A stretch of 5,710 nt of DNA. Origin: Clostridia bacterium (GTDB taxonomy: Bacteria; Bacillota; Clostridia; Oscillospirales; Acutalibacteraceae). This document shows positions 1-5,710 of this stretch, in pieces. A model generated the notes under the pieces. The model did no database searches and was not told the DNA's origin. It saw only the letters and a program-made list of their open reading frames with translations. Where the stretch lies: NCBI GenBank assembly GCA_900764115.1, contig CAAFMR010000129.1, positions 1 to 5,710 on the forward strand, written 5' to 3'. Position 1 is the stretch's first letter, and every line of letters begins with the position of its first letter. The position numbers and the translations under genes are program-made.

Positions 1-974
<974 letters not shown>

Positions 975-993
975 CACAAGCACTCCTTTTGAC

Positions 994-1050
994 AAAATAA
1001 ATAGCGAGACAGCAACGCCTGAATGTTCATCCAAGACGCCATTGCCTCGC
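994..1050 (-). terminator. Attenuator 2: long terminator-like hairpin before glnN
   Basis: On the minus strand, GCGAG at 1050-1046 pairs with CUCGC at 1008-1004. Pairing continues inward through GU wobbles, one A-C mismatch and one bulged U (1033) to a GAAC loop at 1028-1025, giving about 21 pairs. The U-rich stretch UAUUUAUUUU (1003-994) follows, ending only seven bases before the glnN ribosome binding site. The hairpin swallows the whole hexaloop element at 1047-1007, so it and the tandem-hairpin fold are alternatives. The interrupted U-tract makes it a weaker terminator than attenuator 1. It could instead act by affecting translation initiation, since it lies so close to the ribosome binding site. 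Confidence 0.55.
1007..1047 (-). promoter_or_regulatory. ANTAR-type RNA element 2 in glnN leader (two tandem hexaloop hairpins)
   Basis: In the glnN transcript, 1047-1034 folds as AGGC-[AAUGGC]-GUCU: four pairs closing a six-base loop with A at position 1 and G at position 4. These are the conserved loop positions of RNA sites bound by ANTAR-domain antiterminators such as EutV and NasR. Thirteen bases later, 1020-1007 folds as AGGC-[GUUGCU]-GUCU, with the same four-pair stem and a hexaloop keeping G at position 4 but having G instead of A at position 1. Two tandem hexaloop hairpins are the expected ANTAR architecture. Both hairpins are consumed by the alternative long terminator hairpin at 1050-1004, so the folds exclude each other. 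That a regulator binds here is inference; the atypical first base of the second loop is the main doubt. Confidence 0.62.
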
Positions 1051-1125
1051 ATTTTTGACGGTATGTAGTTGTGTATGTACGAAAAAGGGCGTCCGGGAGT
1101 GTCATACTCCAAGACGCCATTGCCT
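1030..1125 (-). repeat. Pair of perfect 18-base direct repeats in glnN leader
   Basis: The minus-strand sequence AGGCAATGGCGTCTTGGA occurs identically at 1125-1108 and 1047-1030, 78 bases apart. Each copy contains a complete hexaloop hairpin and continues into the 5' arm of a terminator-like hairpin. Sequence outside the repeats differs, so the match marks the conserved part of a duplicated regulatory element rather than a recent large duplication. The spacer (1081-1051) is AC-rich and shows no strong structure. Confidence 0.93.
1082..1118 (-). terminator. Attenuator 1: intrinsic terminator early in glnN leader
   Basis: GGCGUCUUGGAGU (1118-1106) pairs with ACUCCCGGACGCC (1100-1088) around a five-base AUGAC loop. 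Twelve of 13 positions pair (one GU wobble; one U-C mismatch), and CUUUUU follows at 1087-1082. This is a textbook intrinsic terminator only about 10-45 bases after the predicted start site and over 100 bases before the glnN start codon, so without read-through no glnN mRNA would be made. Its 5' arm overlaps the hexaloop hairpin at 1126-1111, giving two mutually exclusive folds. Confidence 0.82.
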
Positions 1126-1126
1126 T
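1111..1126 (-). promoter_or_regulatory. ANTAR-type RNA element 1 in glnN leader (hexaloop hairpin)
   Basis: The transcript can fold as AAGGC-[AAUGGC]-GUCUU: five pairs (one GU) around the same hexaloop as element 2, with A at loop position 1 and G at position 4. It begins within a few bases of the predicted transcription start (about 1129). Bases 1118-1111 are also the 5' arm of the strong terminator at 1118-1082, so forming this hairpin disrupts the terminator, as in ANTAR antitermination. I found no second A1/G4 hexaloop next to it; the following GGAGU-AUGAC-ACUCC stem has a five-base loop. This copy is therefore a single-hairpin version, or its partner hairpin departs from the consensus. 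Confidence 0.6.
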
Positions 1127-1131
1127 TATGC

Positions 1132-1146
1132 GGTGTATTATACACC
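1132..1146. promoter_or_regulatory. Perfect palindrome over the glnN -10 box (candidate operator)
   Basis: GGTGTAT-T-ATACACC on the plus strand is a perfect inverted repeat with seven-base arms and one central base, and it fully contains the -10 hexamer. A dimeric repressor bound here would block RNA polymerase. It does not have the TGTNA-N7-TNACA spacing of GlnR/TnrA sites. The GT...AC arms loosely resemble GntR-type operators. The -10 box is itself AT-rich and partly self-complementary, so part of the symmetry may be incidental. Confidence 0.4.
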
Positions 1147-1164
1147 CTTCTCCGGATTTGTCAA
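1137..1164 (-). promoter_or_regulatory. Sigma-A-type promoter of glnN
   Basis: A perfect -35 box TTGACA (1164-1159) and a perfect -10 box TATAAT (1142-1137) are separated by 16 bases. The predicted start is near 1129-1130, just before the first hexaloop hairpin, giving a leader of about 155 bases. A-rich and T-rich runs just upstream of the -35 box (about 1194-1169) could act as an UP element. Such a consensus promoter would be strong and probably not the main control point, which fits attenuation downstream. Confidence 0.85.
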
Positions 1165-1175
1165 CCCCTTTTTTG

Positions 1176-1194
1176 CATTTTTTGCGAAAAAATG
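1176..1194. promoter_or_regulatory. AT-rich palindrome upstream of the glnN -35 box
   Basis: CATTTTTT-GCG-AAAAAATG is an inverted repeat with eight-base arms and a three-base centre, at roughly -47 to -65 from the predicted glnN start. It could be an activator site, or simply A-tract DNA acting as an UP element. The A- and T-runs may also lengthen the U-rich region behind the operon terminator. Confidence 0.35.
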
Positions 1195-1209
1195 TGTCGG
1201 ATTATGCCG

Positions 1210-1254
1210 AAAACAAAATGCCCGCCGGATAGTTGGCTGTCCGGCGGGCATTTT
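1210..1254 (-). terminator. Intrinsic terminator of the glycosidase operon
   Basis: A perfect 15-base inverted repeat, AAAATGCCCGCCGGA and its complement (1254-1240 with 1229-1215), encloses a 10-base loop. On the minus strand it is followed by TTTTGTTTT (1218-1210). It lies 53 bases after the stop codon of the GH26-like gene and insulates that operon from the glnN promoter. The hairpin is symmetrical with a short T-run on the plus side too, but no plus-strand gene needs it. Confidence 0.92.
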
Positions 1255-1307
1255 CACGTGTCGATGTCCGGAAAGGGAGGGTTCCGAAATCGTAGGAGAA
1301 AGTCAGA

Positions 1308-3554
1308 TTAGGTATTGTCTGTCTGACGCACCTGTTTTTTCCGGCGTACCAGCAGAAGCACCACAGTTCCGATCACGGCGACCGCCGCCACACCGATGAG
1401 CACCCATGCCCACCAGGGCAACAGAGCGGTGGTGACGGTGCGCGTTACCCGCCGCCGCTTGGAGGGGGTGGGGGTGTCGTTGCCGTCGTCCGCGCTGTCG
1501 GAGGTGTCGTCTCCGTCCGGTGTGTCGATCGTATCGTCGTCGCCGGGTATATCCTCCGCTGGGTTGTCGCCGTTGTCCTCGTCCGGTTCCGGGTCAATGA
1601 CGGCTGTTGCCGCCACCGGCAGTCCGTACAGCTCCCATTCCACGATATTCAGCTTGCCGACCTCGGTGGCGGCAACGGTGGAATTGGCTTTGGTGATGTA
1701 CAGCCGGAAATAGCGGGCGGTGATTTCCGCCTGCAGTGTACGCTCGGTGACGCCCTCATGGTTGCCGGTGACGGTGTCGGCGGTTTGCCAGGTCTGTCCG
1801 TCGGTGCTGTATTGCAGAAGAAAGTCGGCGGTGTTATATGCCGCCGGGTCGCCGGCAGCGCCGGCGTGGCGCACCAGCCAGCGGCTGACGCAGACGGGCT
1901 TTTCCAGCGTTAAGACCAGCCAGCCGGTGCCGTCGGCGCCGGCTTCGCCGCTCCAGCGGGACAGCTCCCCGTCATTGACCTTCCAGGCGTCGTCGTCGTT
2001 GCTGCTGGCGGTGACCTCTCCGCCGGCGGATACCGTCTGCAGACGGGTCACCCGCAGCGAGCGGAGGTTGTTCGCCGTCATGGCGGGCTTGCTGAGGGTG
2101 TAGGCTACCGCCGGGTCGCCGGTGGCGGTGTTGTTGGTAAAGCCCAGCAGCCCGTAGCCGTCATTGAGGTGCAGGCTAGCAAGGGAAGCGGGATTCAACC
2201 CCAGCGCCTGCAGCTCGGAATAGGTATAGGTCTTTTCCTCTAACCCGGTATAGTTGCTGTAGAAGGTACCGGCTTTGTTGCCGCCGTAGTCCTTCTGGGC
2301 GTAGACCTGCACCACGCCGGGGGCGTTGATGACGCCGGTGCGGTAGTCGGGCAGCTCATCCAGATTGATGGAATAGGGGCTGTTCACATACAGATAGCCG
2401 TCGTCGTTGCCCTCCAGGGTATCGCCGCCGGTGTTGTCCAGCAGGGAATAATGTCCGTTTGCCCAGCAGTTGACAAAGCTGACCCGGGGCCAATAGGTGA
2501 TCATGGAGGTGAGGGTGTTATACCAGCTCTGCCGTCCGATGGAATAGGCTACGGTCCAGTCGCCGGTGCGGCAGGAGGTCTCGGAGAAGCCGATGGGCTT
2601 GCCGGTACGGACGTACCAGCTGTAATCCTTAAAGGATTTGGGGTTGAGGGAGCCGCCCTGCCCCGGGGTGGAGTAGTTAAAGTAGGAATAATAGGTGACC
2701 GACAGCACATCCACATAGGTGTTGCCGGGGTAGCGGGCTTCCATGGTTTCATCCACATCGCCGCCGGGGGAATAGGTCATCAGAAACCCTTTTAACCCCG
2801 ATCGGCACATATACTCGCTGGTCTGCTGCCAGACCCGCCGCATGGCGGCTTTGCCCTCGTCGGAGCGACCGTATTGCCCGCCGTAGTTGTATTCCACCCA
2901 CGCCCGGTACAGATAGGCGTTGACGCCCATATCCTCCAGCTTTTGCAGGTTTTCCACCACCCGCTCCTGATAGGTGACCCAGCTCTGATACATCCACAGA
3001 TCCCGGTCGGGATTGGTGCTGTCCAGATGGACGATCAGGTCGTCGCTGGAGCCGTCCGCCAGCAGACTGTGCTCCCGGGCATAGCGCATCATAGCGCCGC
3101 CGAACATAGCGCCGTCGGCGTGCACCAGCAGGATGTTGCCGTTGTCGTAGTGCTTTTTCAGCTCCCGGTTGGCGGAGTCCACATTGTAGAAATCCAGGAA
3201 ATTGTAAAATTTTCCGCCGCTCTGGGTGCCGTCGTCGGCTGCTACGTAATATCGGCAGGAGAACAGCCCCACCTCGGTGCCGAACTGCTCCTTGATGCCG
3301 TTGTATACCGAGCTGTCGTTGTTATAATCAAAGGTGCCGGTGACAAAGCGGTTGGTGTTGCTGAGGGTCTGGAGATACGCCAGCAGATTTTTGGATTCCC
3401 GGCTGGCGTTGGGGTTGATGGGGTTGTTCATATCGGTGGCGGTGATCTGGTCGACGGTCAGCGGCTCATCCGCCGCCACCGCCAGAGGGAGCGCTGTCAG
3501 CAGCAATGCGCAGAGCAGCGCCGCCGTCAAAAAGGATGTGATGATTCGTTTCAT
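1308..3554 (-). CDS. Exported, membrane-anchored GH26-like glycoside hydrolase with crystallin-like and discoidin/CBM32-like modules
   Basis: Complete 748-residue protein, probably a surface endo-acting beta-glycanase of the GH26 (beta-mannanase) type. Signal peptide 1-27 has a Lys-Arg start, a hydrophobic core and an AVA cleavage site. The catalytic domain spans about 35-375: YRAWVEYN (216-223) aligns with the GH26 acid/base motif and gives E221; YPGNTYVDVLSVTYY (275-289) matches the family YPGD-YVD pattern; GKPIGFSETS (318-327) gives nucleophile candidate E325. The 104-residue spacing of the two Glu is normal for GH26, but the usual His before the acid/base is Val220. Residues about 413-490 (VQVYAQKDYGG, YSELQALGL, LASLHLNDGYGLLGF) resemble a beta/gamma-crystallin module. 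About 497-645 is discoidin/CBM32-like. An acidic Asp-rich spacer (653-697), KRRR, a membrane helix (about 714-736) and RRKK follow; there is no LPXTG motif. AGGAGG at 3567-3562 supports the start. Substrate is inferred and could be mannan, beta-1,3-xylan or mixed-linkage glucan. Confidence 0.82.
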   Translation of the reverse strand: MKRIITSFLTAALLCALLLTALPLAVAADEPLTVDQITATDMNNPINPNASRESKNLLAYLQTLSNTNRFVTGTFDYNNDSSVYNGIKEQFGTEVGLFSCRYYVAADDGTQSGGKFYNFLDFYNVDSANRELKKHYDNGNILLVHADGAMFGGAMMRYAREHSLLADGSSDDLIVHLDSTNPDRDLWMYQSWVTYQERVVENLQKLEDMGVNAYLYRAWVEYNYGGQYGRSDEGKAAMRRVWQQTSEYMCRSGLKGFLMTYSPGGDVDETMEARYPGNTYVDVLSVTYYSYFNYSTPGQGGSLNPKSFKDYSWYVRTGKPIGFSETSCRTGDWTVAYSIGRQSWYNTLTSMITYWPRVSFVNCWANGHYSLLDNTGGDTLEGNDDGYLYVNSPYSINLDELPDYRTGVINAPGVVQVYAQKDYGGNKAGTFYSNYTGLEEKTYTYSELQALGLNPASLASLHLNDGYGLLGFTNNTATGDPAVAYTLSKPAMTANNLRSLRVTRLQTVSAGGEVTASSNDDDAWKVNDGELSRWSGEAGADGTGWLVLTLEKPVCVSRWLVRHAGAAGDPAAYNTADFLLQYSTDGQTWQTADTVTGNHEGVTERTLQAEITARYFRLYITKANSTVAATEVGKLNIVEWELYGLPVAATAVIDPEPDEDNGDNPAEDIPGDDDTIDTPDGDDTSDSADDGNDTPTPSKRRRVTRTVTTALLPWWAWVLIGVAAVAVIGTVVLLLVRRKKQVRQTDNT

Positions 3555-3561
3555 ATGGCTC

Positions 3562-3567
3562 CCTCCT
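3562..3567 (-). promoter_or_regulatory. Ribosome binding site between the two operon genes
   Basis: AGGAGG lies seven bases upstream of the ATG at 3554 and one base after the TGA stop (3571-3569) of the preceding gene. Ribosomes ending the upstream protein would sit on this site, so translation of the two genes is probably coupled. There is no room for a separate promoter in the 14-base gap. Confidence 0.85.
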
Positions 3568-3568
3568 T

Positions 3569-5710
3569 TCAGCGGGCGCCGACGCCGTTATAGATGACGT
3601 CGGCATTTTCAAAGACCACCGGGGTGAATTGCCAGCTGCCGGTGATGTTTTCACCGGTGAGCTGACCGCCGGCGGTGCGGGCATTCAGCACCCGGGTGAG
3701 GGTGCTGCCATTCACCTGCGCCATGGTCTGGGGATGTCCGGAGCGGTTGGGGATGGTGACTGTAATCGTGCGCTTGCCCACATCGTCCCCGTCGATGGCA
3801 TTGCCGTTCTTATCGTACAGCGTAAAGGTATACACATACGCCTCTGCCGGATCGGCTTTGAGCCATTTATCCAGCTGCCGGTTCACCCCGCCGGGCAGCG
3901 CCGTGCGGGTCACCTCCAGCCGGGACAGATTCTGGAAGAAGGATACATCGTCGAAATTGAGCTGGGACAGGGTGAGGGTGCAGCCGTAGGTGGACTCGGT
4001 GAAGGTGGTGTTGACCGCCTCATCCTGGCTCTGCAGCGTGCCGTAGACCTCAAATTCGTTGACCCGTGCCTCGCTCCAGCCCGCAATATCCAACGCATCC
4101 GGGCGGGTGACCACCAGCGCCACATACCGTCCCTGTCTGGGGGTATCCAGCGCCGTGGCGATGTAGCGCTCCTTCACATCATAGGCGGGGTCCAGCACCG
4201 TTTCGCCGTTCTCCACCTTGGTTTTCTCGCCGCCGGTGGTATAGACCCGGTTGGCGGTGTCAAACAGGGTATCCAGATTCATACTCACATAATAATCCAC
4301 GCCAGCCACATAATAGTTGCCCCATTCGCCGGTGCTGGTGAGGAAGATCTGGTTCACTTCCGCCGTGCCGCCCAAATGATAGATCAGCACAGCCCAAGGG
4401 GTATCGGTGCTGATGTATTTGCGGGATTCCAGCGTTGGCAGCAGCCCGTCGGTGCGCTGGTGGGTCCAGCTGCCCCGGGTGTCATAGTCGCCGTCGGTGA
4501 GCCGCAGGATTGTGGTAGAGGTCAGGGGGTTCAGATATCCGTTCTGGCTGCCCTCGTGATACCGGTCTGGCTTGCCCGGCTCGGTCAAATACATATCCAC
4601 CGGCTTCGTTCCGGCAATCAGATTGGTGAGGTTTTCCGGCTTATCCTTGGCGCGATTGCCGTAAACGCCCAGCTCGCCGATGCGGGCGGTGTTCCACCAT
4701 TGCTCGTATTGCACGCCGTTATAGTTGCCGTCGAAGGGCAGAATGTAGAACGAGAAGCCCACATAGCAGCCCCGGGCGGGGGTGTTCAGCTTCAGCAGCA
4801 TCGCCTGCAGGTTGATGTCGCTGTATTCTGCGACCAGGTGCTTTTTGCTGTATAGGTCGATTTTGGTTTCGCTGATATACAGCCGCCCCCAGCGCAGCCG
4901 GTATAGGTCGTTCGACTCCACGCTGTTGGCGATCAGCACTTCGTCAATGTCATAGATGGCGTCCAGCTCATAGGTCAGCTCGGTCCAGGTGTTGGCATAA
5001 TCGCCGGTGCACAGCCCCAGCTTGCCGGTGTCCTCCTCCGAGATGCCGGGCAGACAGCCGTCGGTGGCAAGGGCATAGTCGCCGCCCCGGGTGAATTCAT
5101 AGGAAGCCACCGTGGGGTTGGCGTTGCCGGCGATGAGGCTGGTTTTCTGCGGCTCTTTGGTGACCGGCACCACCATGGCGTTGGTGGCGTCGTATGCCGG
5201 CTGTCCGTAGACCGCCAATTCGGCGATGCGGGCGCAGCTGTACCAGCCGTCGCCGTTAACCCAGAATTTAAAGCCGATATACCTGCCGGCGGCAACCTTG
5301 TCTAATGTGTAGGTGTAGCTGCGCTGCGCCTTGCCCTGCCCGTAGTCATAGTCCACCACCCGGTTTTCCGCCTTCCACAGGCTGGCGGCGTCATCGCTTA
5401 CATATACCTCGCCTTTGTACAGATAGAAGCTGGCGTCGCCGCCCCGGGAGGTGATGGCGATGCGGTCAATGGCGGCTTTTTGCTCCAGCGTGTAGGTCAG
5501 GCGGGAGAATCCGTCCTTGGCATCGCCGCAGTCGCCGCTATAGGCGCTTTCCGGGTCGCCGTCGGTGAGGGCAGAAAGCTGTGTGCCGTCCCGGTCAGTC
5601 TGACCGGCACCCTTTTCCGCTATTTTTCCGGCGATGAGACTGACCTCCGGCTCGGCGGTAGCCTCCTGTCCGTAGGCTGCCAGCTCTCCGAACCGGGGGC
5701 AGTATACCCA
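3569..5710 (-). CDS. Large surface protein with tandem discoidin-like (F5/8 type C) modules, C-terminal 713 residues
   Basis: The reading frame is open from the right edge to the TGA at 3571-3569. The true start is outside the window: upstream codons continue a discoidin-like module, so the internal GTG near 5359 is not the start. Visible residues: end of one module (1-14, closing RFGELAAYG), then modules at about 24-169, 191-351 and 363-557. Each opens with (S/N)LIAG, has an early TDG or LTDGD motif, a central strand such as VYVS or LYIS, and ends R(I/V)xE(L/F)xVYG. This fold usually binds carbohydrate (CBM32-like). Residues about 558-713 form a different beta-rich domain (YTFTLYDKNGNAI, KRTITVTIPN) like those in Firmicute surface proteins. 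The end has no LPXTG, membrane helix or dockerin, so anchoring, if any, is N-terminal or via a partner. Any catalytic domain would be in the missing N-terminus. It is first in the visible operon with the GH26-like gene, suggesting glycan capture for that enzyme. Confidence 0.85.
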   Translation of the reverse strand, partial: WVYCPRFGELAAYGQEATAEPEVSLIAGKIAEKGAGQTDRDGTQLSALTDGDPESAYSGDCGDAKDGFSRLTYTLEQKAAIDRIAITSRGGDASFYLYKGEVYVSDDAASLWKAENRVVDYDYGQGKAQRSYTYTLDKVAAGRYIGFKFWVNGDGWYSCARIAELAVYGQPAYDATNAMVVPVTKEPQKTSLIAGNANPTVASYEFTRGGDYALATDGCLPGISEEDTGKLGLCTGDYANTWTELTYELDAIYDIDEVLIANSVESNDLYRLRWGRLYISETKIDLYSKKHLVAEYSDINLQAMLLKLNTPARGCYVGFSFYILPFDGNYNGVQYEQWWNTARIGELGVYGNRAKDKPENLTNLIAGTKPVDMYLTEPGKPDRYHEGSQNGYLNPLTSTTILRLTDGDYDTRGSWTHQRTDGLLPTLESRKYISTDTPWAVLIYHLGGTAEVNQIFLTSTGEWGNYYVAGVDYYVSMNLDTLFDTANRVYTTGGEKTKVENGETVLDPAYDVKERYIATALDTPRQGRYVALVVTRPDALDIAGWSEARVNEFEVYGTLQSQDEAVNTTFTESTYGCTLTLSQLNFDDVSFFQNLSRLEVTRTALPGGVNRQLDKWLKADPAEAYVYTFTLYDKNGNAIDGDDVGKRTITVTIPNRSGHPQTMAQVNGSTLTRVLNARTAGGQLTGENITGSWQFTPVVFENADVIYNGVGAR
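4040..5710 (-). repeat. Tandem discoidin-like protein modules (one partial, three complete)
   Basis: Diverged protein-level repeats of about 146-195 residues: window-edge remnant 5710-5669, then 5641-5204, 5140-4658 and 4624-4040. Recurring landmarks are the opening LIAG, the TDG motif and the closing (E)(L/F)xVYG. The LIAG starts are 167 and 172 residues apart. The last module is the longest, with extra sequence around residues 488-510 before its GRYVAL strand. The repeats are not obvious at DNA level, so the duplications are old. Confidence 0.8.

Noticed and set aside
1030..1125. CRISPR array or mobile-element repeats
   Set aside because: Only two copies, a 60-base spacer, and each copy is an integral part of a leader hairpin downstream of a promoter; no cas gene or transposase present.
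975..1130. Glutamine riboswitch or T-box in the glnN leader
   Set aside because: Known glutamine riboswitch classes are described mainly from cyanobacteria and phages and I do not see their conserved core. No T-box antiterminator bulge or specifier stem is visible. The A1/G4 hexaloops fit ANTAR targets better.
1137..1164. GlnR/TnrA operator at the glnN promoter
   Set aside because: The palindrome at the -10 box has adjoining half-sites and lacks the seven-base spacing of TGTNA-N7-TNACA.
1055..1399. Small plus-strand open frames across the glnN leader and the end of the GH26-like gene
   Set aside because: They run through the promoter, attenuators and terminator of the minus strand, have no convincing ribosome binding site, and give Cys/Arg-rich products without a recognisable fold.
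2874..3593. 239-residue open frame on the plus strand
   Set aside because: Antisense shadow of the GH26-like gene, whose minus-strand product has a signal peptide and catalytic motifs; no recognisable domain on the plus strand.
3629..4855. 408-residue open frame on the plus strand
   Set aside because: Lies antisense to the discoidin-repeat gene. Its product is a low-complexity Gly/Val/His/Gln-rich string typical of the reverse frame of GC-rich codons, and the minus-strand frame has clear domain homology.
5357..5359. GTG at 5359 as start of the discoidin-repeat protein
   Set aside because: The frame stays open for 117 more codons to the right edge, and those codons encode most of the same discoidin-like module plus the end of another, so this is an internal Val.

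Overview
The window carries three minus-strand genes in a GC-rich bacterial sequence that looks like a clostridial Firmicute, plausibly a gut Oscillospiraceae-type organism. This assignment is inferred from the type III glutamine synthetase, strong AGGAG-type ribosome binding sites, a sigma-A-like promoter and a leader resembling ANTAR-controlled leaders of Clostridia. No rRNA or other taxonomic marker is present.

Layout, read in the direction of transcription (right to left). From 5710 to 3569 is the C-terminal 713 residues of a large secreted or surface protein. It is made of tandem discoidin-like (F5/8 type C, CBM32-like) modules and a terminal beta-rich domain; its start lies outside the window. 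Fourteen bases later, 3554-1308 encodes a complete 748-residue exported enzyme. It has a signal peptide, a GH26-like (beta-mannanase family) catalytic domain, a beta/gamma-crystallin-like module, a discoidin/CBM32-like module, an acidic spacer and a C-terminal membrane anchor. The two form a tightly spaced operon, closed by a strong intrinsic terminator at 1210-1254. Together they look like a cell-surface polysaccharide binding and cutting pair, probably for mannan-type or related beta-glycans.

The 333-base gap at 975-1307 is dense with regulation. After the operon terminator come an AT-rich palindrome (1176-1194), a strong promoter (TTGACA, 16 bases, TATAAT) whose -10 box lies inside a second perfect palindrome (1132-1146), and a roughly 155-base leader for glnN. 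The leader contains two copies of an 18-base element. Each copy can fold as a short hairpin with hexaloop AAUGGC, carrying A at position 1 and G at position 4, the signature of ANTAR-protein RNA targets. Each copy is also the 5' arm of a competing terminator-like hairpin. This looks like a tandem two-stage antitermination switch for nitrogen control.

From 974 to the left edge is the first 324 residues of glnN, a type III glutamine synthetase that runs out of the window. The large open frames on the plus strand are GC-driven shadows of the minus-strand genes.
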